DNA from: Chondrosia reniformis
Lineage: Eukaryota; Porifera; Demospongiae; Chondrillida; Chondrillidae
DNA: 64,000 nucleotides
Direction of reading: 5' to 3'
Assembly: GCA_947172415.1 (NCBI GenBank)
Contig: OX359198.1
Location: forward strand, 5,115,401 to 5,179,400
A program made the translations under genes and the position numbers. Position 1 is the stretch's first letter. The number at the start of each line of letters is the position of its first letter. Under the pieces are notes generated by a model. That model worked only from the letters and a program-made list of their open reading frames with translations. It had not been told where the DNA came from and ran no database searches. Shown here in pieces: positions 44,201 to 55,256 of this stretch.

Positions 44201-47200
44201 CTACATTTCTACTCTTCTTATTGCTTTATATGAAAGCTAGGTATAATATGTGAAGCCTTGTTTCTGAACTACAAGTGTCACTGATGAGTCATGTGGTTTG
44301 CATGTGACTTGTAAGTAGTGTCTACCTGTTCTGTGTGCTGCACAGCTATATAGCTCATGGACTTGGAGCTAATGGCTCATAGACTTGGGGCTAATGGCTC
44401 ATGGACCTGGGGCTAATGGCTCATGGACTTGGGGCTAATGGCTCATGGGCTTGGGGCTAATGGTTCATGGACTTGGAGGTAATGGCTCATGGGCTTGGGG
44501 CTAATGGCTCATGGGCTTGGGGCTAATGGCTCATGGACTTGGAGGTAATGGCTCATGGACTTGGAGGTAATGGCTCATGGGCTTGGGGCTAATGGCTCAT
44601 GGGCTTGGGGCTAATGGCTCATGGACTTGGAGGTAATGGCTCATGGACTTGGGGCTAATGGCTCATGGACTTGGAGGTAATGGCTCATGGACTTGGAGGT
44701 AATGGCTCATGGGCTTGGGGCTAATGGCTCATGGGCTTGGGGCTAATGGCTCATGGACTTGGGGCTGTCCTTCAGCAGAAATACGTATTTGTTTATCCTT
44801 TGTTTTATGAGATCAGTCAAATTGTTGAGGTATGGCCCTAATTTGCTATCAATCTTGAACTTTATAATGTTTCTCAATTGCACATATTGCTCTGTTTGAA
44901 CCAGGGATGGCATATGTGGCCTTGAGTCATGTTAGGACTGTGGATGGTGTGGCTCTGTCAGGCTTTGAACCACAGAAGGTCAAGTCTAACAATTAATTGA
45001 TAACTGAAGGTGGTATGTGAGCATGTGTCTGAAAGATACTGTTTCTGACAATGAAGGTTACTTACAAGTATACATGCACTCAGTAATAGGTACTTTAATG
45101 CTGAATCTTCAATAGTTTTTCCATTACATACATACATACGTAGAAACTTATTATGCCGAACCATCCAAATGATCAAGGTCTCATTTGGTCTTGGCTGGGA
45201 GAAAGAAGTCCTATTAAAAAATGGCAACCAGTGATCGCCTCATAGTCATCCAAAAAATGGAAAAAATCCTCAATAGAACCTCAGACAGCTGCCCTCTTTA
45301 GGGCTCATCAGTGTGGCTAGTTTTGCCTATGGATTTTGCAAAATTTCAACCAGTCAATCAGTAGCTAATCATCTACAGTTTGTGCGTACGTGTACGTACA
45401 TCATTTGATATGCATGTACACTGTATATTTGAACTATTGGATTTTGCAAAATTTCAACCAGTCAATCAGTAGCTAATCATCTACAGTTTGTGCGTACGTG
45501 TACGTACATCATTTGATATGCATGTACACTGTATATTTGAACTATTTACCTATGCAGGTAGGTAAGCTTACATACCTTGTAGTGATCAACATTCATTATA
45601 TTGTGCATGTAACCTGATTATATTCTGTGGGTCTGTAGGACTAGTGTATATGTTACATATATGCGTGAGAGGGTATTCAACTGCAGGACTAGAATGGAGG
45701 CATTCATAAGGGTTCATGTTTGACAGTAACATAAGATATTTAAATTCCCTTTGATGGTGTACTAAGTTATTTTAAACCTTGTAACCACATTAAGTTAGGA
45801 AACTAACTTGTGTCTCTAAACAGCTCTACGGTTAAAATTCTTTCCATATACGTATGTACATAAATACGTACTTGGTGAGTGTAAAGTTACTTTATAAGAC
45901 TTTAACACACCGCAACCTTGCCATCTTTATTCAACTTATTTTCCTATACTTAATATATTATCTTTAAGATGGTTCATCTTAAGTCTTTTCAGTGTCTAGA
46001 GACGCAGTTTGTTCTTAAGAATATAGGACATTTCAAACATAACTTTGGCACAGTTAGAAGAAATCTCTATTATTACTGTATTACCTGTGAGATGGAGACA
46101 CTTCTCTACTGAGAATTACAGATGCTTTCCTACCTTATTTAATATGAGAAACATGACACTTCTATAACCAATGCACAATGCAAGAGCATAGGAAACAATT
46201 TGAAAGTTCTCCAGCCAAAGAATATTGCATACATAGTGAGCATTATTAATGCTATTTTTAATGTAGAAATGAAATAAAAGTTGCTCTAAAATGCAGATGA
46301 GGAGAAGGGGCAAGTACGTAGACTGTTACGACTAGGAAAAATTTAAGACTAAATGTTACTCAAAAGTAGGATGCATGGTTTGACCTCGGCTAAAGTTTCT
46401 TTCTAGTGTCAACCTAGGAGAAGTTAAAAGAATGTTAAAAGAGCAGCAAAGTGGTCCAACCAAAACTGACCAGACCTTCTGCAATAGCATTACTAACAAT
46501 TGCTCATAAAACAGTTTTAAAGTAACTTTTCAGCCATTTTAAATTGCCTCCAATGTCAGTAAATCTCTTTGACAATGTGTCTGTTATTCGTTTTATATAT
46601 GTACAATTGCTTACTATTGTCACCCAATATATTATGTGATTTTGAAGTAGCAGTCATCGTAAAGATATTTAGTATTTTTATATTTGCACTCTTAAAGAAA
46701 TAATCTATCACTTTCTCATGCCCCTGAATTGGGAAGTACCATTCTAGCTATTGGCACTTCTATATGTTTCCTATTTGTGTGTCCTACACTGTGGGAGAGG
46801 TCAAAGGAGAGCTGTTTCCATATAATTCCTCTCATTGATGTCACCCTACGAACCAATGGCAGCTTCATTCTTCAGATTTTTGTTATATAGAGTTTCTATC
46901 AGAATGTATGCCTCCACTTTGTATGATTAGACAAATTACTTATGGCTATGACAACCTCAGACATTTACTTACTGTGTAGCAGATGTTAACCAAACATAGC
47001 CTAAGGCAAGAAGTAACAAAGCATTGAATTGTTTGCCTAACATTTTGAACAATATGGCTCTTAGTGGTAAACTATTGTTAACCTAAAGACCTATATTCCA
47101 AAAACTATGGTTACCATGCCTACATGTATGAGCTAAGGAAACATAAAGAATAAAGAGAAGAAAATAGACTAAAACACAATTTCATTTTTAGACTAATGAT

Positions 47201-50200
47201 TTATGGCAAACCTATAGAGCTTTAGATGAGGATACAGTTAGGCTTCTTTTCTTCCTTCTCCATTGGGACCAGACCTGGGAATTTTCGCTCTTCATCAGTG
47301 GCCTTGGGAGTCTTTGTCTTCTTGTCTTGTTGGTCTTTTGTGAGTCTCAACATGTATTAAGCATATACGTACCTGTGAAATGCACATGTCCATCCTCTAG
47401 TAACATACCCACACTGCACTGCTCTTCCACAAATGTGACTGTCATCTTGAACAGCTAATCTATAGCTATACCTTTGGGGTTCAGAGCAGAAGCAGGCTGT
47501 CAGGACCCAATATATTACATATTCATACATTACGTACGTATATGTGGCATTAGACAATGTTGAGGTATTGCACGTATGTCCTCACAGTGACAGAAATCCT
47601 GTCGTTAATTTGAACTTCAACATCAATTATAATATTTTTATGTACATATACATTTCACCATACATACATACATACATACATACATACAAACATCAATATA
47701 AGTGTGTTAGTATAGTATATTTCCAACTGACAGTACATCTTGTCTAACACCACCATTCTAATGCATTATTCCAAGAGGGACTTTTTTTAACTTTGTTGTA
47801 TCCACTGTAGCTTATTCCTAAAAGATAAAAACACATTTAGCACTCAATGGAGGTGGCAGTGATGATAATTACAGTGTTGTTTGTTGAGTGGGTGTCTATC
47901 AGTTAGTGAAGGAAGCGAAAGGTCTCTTTTTAATTATCCTTTTGGGGTGATCCTACAGTGGGTGTACCGAGGTGGGGGGTGGTATGCATTGCCATTGACA
48001 TCTGCAAGTGTCAACTTTGAACTCATCCCTTCAATATAATGATAGATTTTGTCTGCTGGTTTGAAGGTCATAACCTCGAGTTATATTACTAAGTGTGAAC
48101 ATGATGTGGACTTCAGCTTACAATTATAATCAAACAACTATCCCCCCCAGAGATAACTTTCTCATTCTATCATTGATGGGTTCAGCTGTGTATGCATGAC
48201 TGGTGCAGTAGGTTCCTCCAATAGGAATGCTAAGATTTAGAAGCCAGACATGACTATCAAACAAGTGTACAAATGAATATTGAAAAACAACCCACATATG
48301 TGTATGTATGTAGTTTGTACGTTGTTAAATGTATGAAATTCAGTTCAGCTAATTAAAGCATAGACTAGTATAGCTAGTGGATGGATTAAAGTAACGCCAG
48401 TGCAGTGATCGTAGTGTTACCTGTATGTAGTCATTTGTTTGCTTACAGGTTTCCTTGCCATTCTCCTCCTGTCAGTTGTGGTTTCTAGCTGTTATTTGTG
48501 ATTCTTTTACCCGCATATGTGCATATACGTATCTACATGTACTAAGGATATTAGGATCTTCAATTAGCCAGAGATGGACACTTTACAATGACTATACTTT
48601 CATATCTATTTGGTACATATCTGTTTGATTGTACATTTCTGGTATAAAGGTTACCCTGTAGTTTGTGCAGTGTCTCTAGCCAGGGGCACATAATGACACC
48701 AATGGCACAACTGAGTGCAATTCCACTTATAGCCCGAGGCAGTGTTACCATTCAAAGTCTAAGCCTCTTTGAACTTGTGCAGCTGCCCACAGATAAGGAC
48801 AATTTACTTGTACCAGAAATCAATAATTTTCATCAAAAGTAACAATGTATATCACTTTATTATATTTCCTATTATGAAGTTTTGGTGTATTTTAGTACAT
48901 AACTCTTTTAAAAATACATACATACCAAGACAGTCTATATCAGCTTTCTCACATTACAGCTGTTGCAAGGTAAATTGGCAGACATGTACACCAGACTCGG
49001 TGCATGTCGAACATATGTCTACTCCATAGCTAGAGCTGTCGACAAAGGTGAGTGTTATATAAATAGCATGTATTCGTTCCTTTATTCATTCACGTCCTCC
49101 ATTCTACCTTCCATCCATCCACACTGCTAATCATTCATTTATCACTGTATAAATCTACATATAATTACTCACTTGTTAATCCATTCGTTTATTCCTTCAT
49201 CTGTTTACTTCATTCACCACTCCACACAGCTAGTCCTCCATCCATTAGTAAGAGGAATTTTCCCTATTCATAGCCAGTACATAATACCTCCATTATAATT
49301 GTCAGCCAAGTCTGAGTGCAGTCATGCCTAGCATACGTATTTGTACTGATTATCAGAAGTACCAAATGACAGGTGGTCAAATTGGAATTCTTTATAGCTA
49401 CTTGTATGCATACTGGTATCTACAGCCATGTTGCTTTTACAAGCACTTTGTTAGGACGGTCAATCAGAATTCTTTGTGATTACTTATATAAATACGGGTA
49501 TATACGGCTGTGTTACTTTGTAAGCAGTTTGGTAAGCACCTCATGTGATGTTTGAGCGAATCACTGAAGAATGATACGTTTTGTTTTGCATTTGTTTTGC
49601 ATTTGATATTTCGATATGTTAAAAGATAATTGTTCTTAATGGGGTACAGAAAGACATTTGTATACAGATGCTGAAGGCATATTCACCTTAAATTTCTACC
49701 TCGTAGAGGTTAATGTTTTATTTAACTTTTTAATAAGGGTTAATAATGTTTGATTATGTTATTACTTCTTTTCCATAATGTAAAAGCTGAACTTGCCCCA
49801 CTTCAGTACTAAAACAGTCATTTGAACTATAAGCATGCAGCATCATATTTATTATACATCACTCAATGCACAGGTATGCACAGATTCTTTAGCAACGAAA
49901 ATGAAGTAAAGTAATAGCTTCAGTTGCTAGATTTATGAAAGCACATAATAGATTTACAATACAGGCACTAGTTTAAGTCATTGTGATTCATTGAGCATCA
50001 GCAACACTTATTTAACAGATTAATTTATAATGTTTCAACCCATGGGTCTTCATCAGCTTAATGATGCTCATTGAATAATCATATGTTTATACTGTAAATA
50101 TATATGTATGTAGTTTACCCATAATTAACAATCTAGCCATACCAATGATTGATTGGGATAACAGAATATGGGTATCATTAGAGCCTAGCTATATAGGAAC

Positions 50201-51117
50201 ACTTGTTATAGAACTCTCCCTACATTTAGGACAAGAGATTCAGGTGGGTTTAATGAGCTGCAAAGGTTTACACAGAGTGTATTGTTTGGAGGTTTGTTCG
50301 GCCTGAAGTAGCCTACGTTGATAAGGCATTCCTGAGAAGAATTGGTGTTTAGTGCAGACAAAATTCCTGACTGTTGAATTACTGTTAACACAATTAAAAA
50401 CTATTTGAAGTATAGAGTGAACTACAAAAATTTCAAAACATTGTTGTTAATTAGTGTACCTCAATCTCAAGTCATCCATCCACCCATCCACCCATCCACC
50501 CATCCATCCATCCATCCATCCACCCATCCATCCATCCACCAATCCATCCTTCTATTTATCCATCCATCCATCCACCCATCCATCCATCCACCAATCCATC
50601 CTTCTATTTATCCATCCATCCACCCACCCAGCCATCTATCCATTCATCCATCTATCCATCCATCCATCCATCCATCCATCCATCCACCCATCCATCCATC
50701 CACCAATCCATCCTTCTATTTATCCATCCATCCATCCACCCACCCAGCCATCTATCCATTCATCCATCTATCCATCCATCCATCCATCTCTATATACTGT
50801 AACACTTTAGGGCACAAGGATTACAGTAAGGACTGTGCTGGTGCAATACTGTATTCAGCAGAGACTGCTACACAAGTTGCCCTGGATGCCATTCAGTGCC
50901 TAGGTCGGTCCTACATTCTGTAATGTAGTACTTTTGGAAGTATAATAGCTTTGGACCGCCTAAGTCTTGTTTTGATGCAGGTGGAAACGGATACATAAAC
51001 GATTACCCTTTAGGAAGGATACTAAGAGATGCCAAGTTATATGAAATAGGTGCTGGGACATCTGAAATCAGGAGACTTGTTATTGGAAGAGCATTTAACA
51101 AGATGTTTCTAAATTGA
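35216..51117 (+). CDS. IVD: Isovaleryl-CoA dehydrogenase, mitochondrial
   Basis: Ten exons (35216-35377, 36321-36462, 37378-37547, 38064-38157, 38832-38962, 39845-39941, 40897-41072, 48960-49047, 50811-50903, 50981-51117) give 429 residues, close to human IVD (about 425). A basic, Ser/Thr-rich leader ([17 protein letters not shown]) fits mitochondrial import. Almost every stretch matches [79 protein letters not shown], and [23 protein letters not shown] carries the glutamate that serves as catalytic base in IVD and not in most other acyl-CoA dehydrogenases. The enzyme oxidises isovaleryl-CoA in leucine breakdown, passing electrons from FAD to ETF. Intron 7 is 7.9 kb and rich in repeats; the other introns are 0.4-1.8 kb apart from those flanking it. 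Confidence 0.97.
35655..35775 (+). repeat. tRNA-derived SINE in IVD intron 1
   Basis: TAGCTCAGTGGCAGAGCACT is a clean tRNA-type A box and GGGTCTAATTCCC a B box 40 bases later. The body (TTGCTTCTTCTGTGTTCC, TTCATGATGTTTGA) continues beyond the tRNA-like part. No intact cloverleaf, so not a tRNA gene. Confidence 0.75.
37219..37338. repeat. Foldback hairpin element in IVD intron 2
   Basis: ATACGGTACATGTCACAAG plus AACTTTACAAAATCTG on the left mirrors CAGATTTTGTAAAGTT plus CTTGTGACACGTACCGTAT on the right. Confidence 0.92.
37631..37854. repeat. Second copy of the GGGAATTGAATGC MITE, IVD intron 3
   Basis: Aligns over its full length with 4145-4356 and has clearer inverted ends (TCGGGAATTGAATGCATG and GCATTCAATTCCCAATAT). 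Confidence 0.85.
38200..38285 (-). repeat. H3 element with intact hammerhead-like core, IVD intron 4
   Basis: On the minus strand: CTGATGA, one extra A, GACC-TCTG-GGTC, GAAACGTTCAG, then TTGTTGCTGAGTCTCAAT. Core bases are all present. Near-core stem I pairing is not evident (only CTCA/TGAG). Confidence 0.8.
38597..38699 (-). repeat. H2 foldback with hammerhead-like core, IVD intron 4
   Basis: Ends TTATCTTTGAGA and TCTCAAAGATAA pair. Minus-strand interior: CTGAAGA, extra A, GACCCC hairpin to GGGGTT, GAAAC, and CTGCGTC with a GUC. Confidence 0.8.
39655..39800 (+). repeat. SINE copy in IVD intron 5
   Basis: GTGAGCACTGGTGATCATAG and CTGGTTACATTCCCAG stand for degraded A and B boxes; the body ends in ACTTGTGGTTTGATTATCAC, shared with 29507-29525 and with 62918-62945 in reverse. 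Confidence 0.6.
40245..40368. repeat. 39-bp tandem repeat, three copies, IVD intron 6
   Basis: TAGTAACATGAAT recurs at 40254, 40293 and 40332. Confidence 0.9.
41757..41886 (+). repeat. H2 foldback with hammerhead-like core, IVD intron 7
   Basis: Ends TATCTTTGGGAT and ATCCCAAAGATA pair. Plus-strand interior CTGAAGA, extra A, GATCC-CCA-GGGTC, GAAACGTTTG. Stem II pairs over five bases with one G-U. This is the best-kept H2 copy. Confidence 0.85.
44349..44768. repeat. 22-bp minisatellite, about 19 copies, IVD intron 7
   Basis: Unit AATGGCTCATGG(A/G)CTTGG followed by GGCT or AGGT. Three unit variants alternate in blocks, pointing to block duplication. Confidence 0.95.
45285..45330 (-). repeat. 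H4 element fragment, IVD intron 7
   Basis: Minus strand: CACACTGATGAGCCCT, hairpin to AGGGC, AGCTGTC. The GAAAC between hairpin and AGCTGTC is deleted. Shares GTGGCTAG with the H4 element at 60040. Confidence 0.6.
45331..45546. repeat. 108-bp tandem duplication
   Basis: Two copies beginning GGATTTTGCAAAATTTCAAC at 45331 and 45439, nearly identical, ending TTTGAACTATT. Confidence 0.95.
45958..46065. repeat. Partial H2 element
   Basis: TATCTTTAAGATGGTTCATC, then GTCTAGAGACGCAGTTTGTT as in 38597, ending CATTTCAAACATAACTTTGG. The core is lost. Confidence 0.55.
47205..47347 (-). repeat. H1 element copy G with deletion in the core
   Basis: Minus strand has CTGATGA and the stem II region, but eight bases covering GAAACAGC are missing before GTCTGG. 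Confidence 0.75.
49986..50078 (-). repeat. H3 foldback with hammerhead-like core, IVD intron 8
   Basis: Ends ATTCATTGAGCATCA and TGATGCTCATTGAAT pair. Minus-strand interior CTGATGA, extra A, GACCCATGGGTT, GAAAC. A five-base against two-base internal loop lies between the outer stem and the core. Confidence 0.8.
50474..50789. repeat. CATC/CACC tetranucleotide microsatellite next to IVD exon 9
   Basis: Long run of CCATCCATCCACC with a higher-order unit of about 60 bases containing CCTTCTATTTATC repeated three times. It ends 21 bases before exon 9. The long frames through it (IHPS repeats) are not genes. Confidence 0.95.
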
Positions 51118-52403
51118 ACTGATTGCTATGTCTTTATATCATTCCTTATGCTGGTATATCACATATTTTATTCCTTATGCTGATAATTGATAAAATGTAT
51201 CAATTTCTTGGATTACACCACCTGTGTTTAACCTTTCAATGGAGGTCCTTTCACTTTGTAGCTGTGCATAACTGCTAGATATTGATTACCAATGACTAAG
51301 GTGATAGGATGAGACTAGGGTCAAACACACCATTTCAGCCAAGTGTCATATGTCTGCTCTCATGTGGGCACTGCACATTTCAATGAACCTTATTAAATGA
51401 CACACTGCCATATATGTATAATAGCTATTTCAAACATAGAGAGAGGGGACTTCAATTCCTTTTATGTACACATGACATATGAGCTTGCTCAGTCACGTAG
51501 TCCTTTTGGGGACCACTGTTCTCAGGAAATGTGATATATAGGAAGTATGCAAGCAACTCATGCACTGGAGTTATGTATAAAGAGAGAATCGTGTACTGAC
51601 CTTTGCATGTCTAGTATTTACAGTTGGAAGGGCATATCCGCAGAGGAGGTGCTAATGTTTATATGAGGGACACCTGCAACAAAGGGCATGTGAAAATTTT
51701 CTTTTGTTTTTCTGCATGAGTGTAATGGTTTTGCGAATAAAAAGTATTTACCTCTGCACTTTCACCCTTGCACCCGTAGTTATCACAAGGGTTTGTATAC
51801 AACAGGTGGTAACTACTTGTAATATGATACATTGTGGGTTATGAAAACAAAACATCTGGTAAACAAAGGGCATCAGACCTATATAGAACAACCCCAGTAG
51901 ATAGAATAATAAAAAATATCAAGACAAATGTTGAATCTGGCCCTTTTACAATTCTTGATGCCATATGTATTCCTTAATGAATCAAGTAATTCTTACTTTT
52001 ACCAAAAATTAAATTTTCAGAGTTAGTGTATTCCTGCATGGAATGTTGCAAAATGTCTTCTAATTTGATCATATATAAATATTTTTCTTCTACACTCCTG
52101 CAAAATCAAAAGTTTCACTAATTATATTCATTTAAAAGGTTCTCATACTACACCAAAACATTCACAAATTATCAATTAACTCTTCCATTCATATGTGGGG
52201 GGCATGCCATATAGTATATACCCTCAAGGCATCCAAATCACTTGAGTTAACCTTTAAACCTCAAGTATGTGATTATAGATGCTAAAGGTCAATTGACAGC
52301 TAGCCATAAAAGCAGAGGCTGTAGCCCCTGCCCCAGCAAGTTCCCCTTTATGAAAACAGCCCTGTCTACAATAGTCACAGCTTAAGAGAGAAGATCAGAA
52401 AGA
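51118..52403. other. Spacer after IVD
   Basis: An AATAAA at about 51736 could be the IVD polyadenylation signal, 620 bases after the stop. No exon seen. Confidence 0.4.
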
Positions 52404-55019
52404 ATGTCTATTCTAAAGATTTTAACTATATTTCTCCTACAAGGTATATATATGTGTAACTTATTAGAAAACCGAAATACCCAAATGTATAGTTTAATAT
52501 GCATTGTTAGGAATTTGAGTATTGCAAAAATGTGTTATACTAGCAAAGAGCCAAATCCTGTAAGCTTATAAATTAATAATGATTATTTTTGATGCAGTGC
52601 ATATATCCCAATGCATCAGTTGCAGAATAGCATCTAAAAATAAAGATTATAAGGGAATAGGTAAGTACCCTGTACATATAATTATTAATTGTTATGCTTG
52701 ATCTAGAATTCTAATAGCAGCTAAGTTCTTTATCATTACATTTGCAGATAACTTTGGGAACCGCCTTTATCTGGATCAAATGCAGTGCAAATCCGAACCC
52801 TCAGCCAATGGAAGCATGTCAATAACACAGGTAAATACAATTATCCATGCACATACTACATAATATACTTGTACAGTAGCAACTATTAGACTTACATTTA
52901 GATAATAATTGTGTGTGTGCATTAGACGTATATCTTTGATAATCTAAAAATTGGTGTAGCAAAGAAGATAGGGAGATGGCCATCGTCAGCCGATGTAACA
53001 TGCTCTCAAAGTCACTTCCATCTGAATCTTAAATTTATTAACTACATTCTCTGCTAAAATTGATATACATAGATAGGTTATTTGAATCAGATAGCCCTGA
53101 TTTCATTAATGCCAATATACCACAGCTGTAATAACTTTTTATGATAATTACATCACTGCTAGTTAATTCCATTTGCATTTTAAAAGTATCCTATCACTGT
53201 TTTTACAACAGCGAGCTACATGTTAAATTAAGCATTATATTATATAGATTGTTTGTCCTAAAGTTAGCTGTCAAGAGGTAGAAGTGGAAGAGGTCACACT
53301 ACATCTAAGGGATGGGCCCAAGAATTTCTTAATGACCAATAAATGTGGCCTAGATCTCTCCAAGTGTCAATCTTGTAAAAGAGTACCCTACTACTTGAAG
53401 CTATTTGGTGGGTCCCCAAACGAGACAGTTGTGGATGTTGGGAGGTGCCAGGGGACATGCCTTGATGGTAATTAATAATAATAATAATATAGTTACTACT
53501 ACTACTACTACTAATAATAATAATATATGCTTACTACTTCTGCATACATGTTATACAAATATATTGCATGTGTTAACTAGACAAAATTTCTTAAATGTCA
53601 TCCATCACCTTTGCAAACATTTCATATCTGCATATTATATTTACATATATAACAGTGAAAAATCTTTGTTCAGCCAGCAATTCAATAAAAAGAACATTTT
53701 ACCATACATACTGTATTCTAAAATGTATATATTTTTGTGATTTTGTATTCTAATCACCACACTGTATGCCCCTTTTCTCAACTATATATATATGTGTGTA
53801 TACTAATACATGTGTGCATCTTTTCTCTGAAGGTAACTCATGTAGAGCTACAAGAATAAGACAAAAAGCAATCCCTGGTCCAAATGGTAAGTACATACTA
53901 ATCTACTTAGAACATGCACATACTGATTGGGTCATTATTTAATTTACAAGAGTAACAGCTAAATATTTAATTACTGAAGTACACATATTTTATCCCTTTT
54001 CTCTATCATATGGTTCTACAACATTAATGATACTGCATGTAGCATGTATATACGTACATACATATACAGTATATGTTGTATGTGATTCAGCCCCTAGCTT
54101 TTGCTCCTTAGGTGACCATTTGGTAGATGTGACTGAAGCTTGTAGCTGTCAAGCAAGCTGCTATAGAATGGACTACTTTGTCAGCTATTTTGATTATATA
54201 TTTGACTCTCCAAATGGAACAAAAGTAATTGCAAAGAATGAAAAGGTATTCAGACAGCAAAGACAATTAGTTTAAAACACCCCTACCAAATAAGGAGCTT
54301 CAAGATTAGTTTCAGTTAACATAGTTCTCATGGTCTTTTTACAGTATAGTACGATAGGTATTCTAGATCTTTACTTTCAATCACACAATATATGTACATA
54401 CGTACATACTTATCTAAGAATTCTACAATAGAATTTGGAGTTAACATATTTTTCCTTATTAGGTTATGAACATCGGCAAGTGTATGGGATCCTGCACAGG
54501 CGCTTCTAAGCAAGAATGTTGGGCATGGTATGTACATATGTTAGGAATTCTAATATACACATATATACTCGTATATATTGAACATGTACACACATACCCA
54601 TATACGTATATACGTATTCATACGTACGTATATATACACTTTTGTAGTAAACAATGTTTTAATATCACTAAATTCACTACATACGTATGAAATGTACATA
54701 TTACATGCATACTATACAAAAGTAACAGGTGTACTATATACCTGAAAATATAATGCTAATAAACAAATAATTATTAAATCTTACTACACATCAAGCATTA
54801 AGATAATATTTATTTAGTTTAAACCCTAAAATTGTGTCAAACCTTGTATATACGTACGTATGTAGGAATGAAGAAGGAAACTATTGTTGGTTCCCGCCTC
54901 CTTCAGAGTATCATTGTGTCCCAGATCTCAACACCATCGGAAGAGAGACCTTCCTTAATAGTGAGAGGATAAGAGAATCAGTGGCCATAGTTAACGGATG
55001 CATCTGTTCAACAGGATAG
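52404..55019 (+). CDS. Secreted cysteine-rich protein with two CxGxC cystine-knot-like modules
   Basis: Eight exons (52404-52443, 52598-52660, 52748-52830, 53248-53467, 53833-53886, 54091-54245, 54463-54527, 54866-55019) give 277 residues, all junctions GT-AG and in phase. A signal peptide (MSILKILTIFLLQVHISQC) begins the protein. Two similar modules follow: VDVGRCQGTCLD with later ACSCQASC, and MNIGKCMGSCTG with later NGCICSTG. The C-x-G-x-C spacing and a closing C-x-C recall cystine-knot growth factors and their antagonists. I do not recognise the family. NETV and NGT/NGS sites could be glycosylated. The tandem modules suggest an internal duplication. Extracellular ligand or matrix protein is the best guess. 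Confidence 0.75.
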
Positions 55020-55256
55020 CTAGAAAGGACACATCAGTTAACTGTCATTTTATCTTGAATACATCTTATAGTCCATGTGCATTTTTAAATTTTACATATT
55101 ATTATGTATGATGACTTTTATTTACAATTGGACACATTATAAAAGTACAGTATATTATACTCTTATATATGAAAGTATTATGTGCATGTGTGTATACGTA
55201 TATATATGTGTGTATGGTTCTTGTACACATATGTGATCAACAAAACATAATACAAG

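Noticed and set aside
44285..44325. CTGATGAGTCATG near a GTGACTTG, considered as another ribozyme core
   Set aside because: It is a simple inverted repeat; no GAAA follows the hairpin.
50405..50923. Long frame of IHPSIHPP repeats
   Set aside because: It is the translation of a tetranucleotide microsatellite inside an IVD intron and runs partly into exon 9 in a different phase of evidence; no gene.
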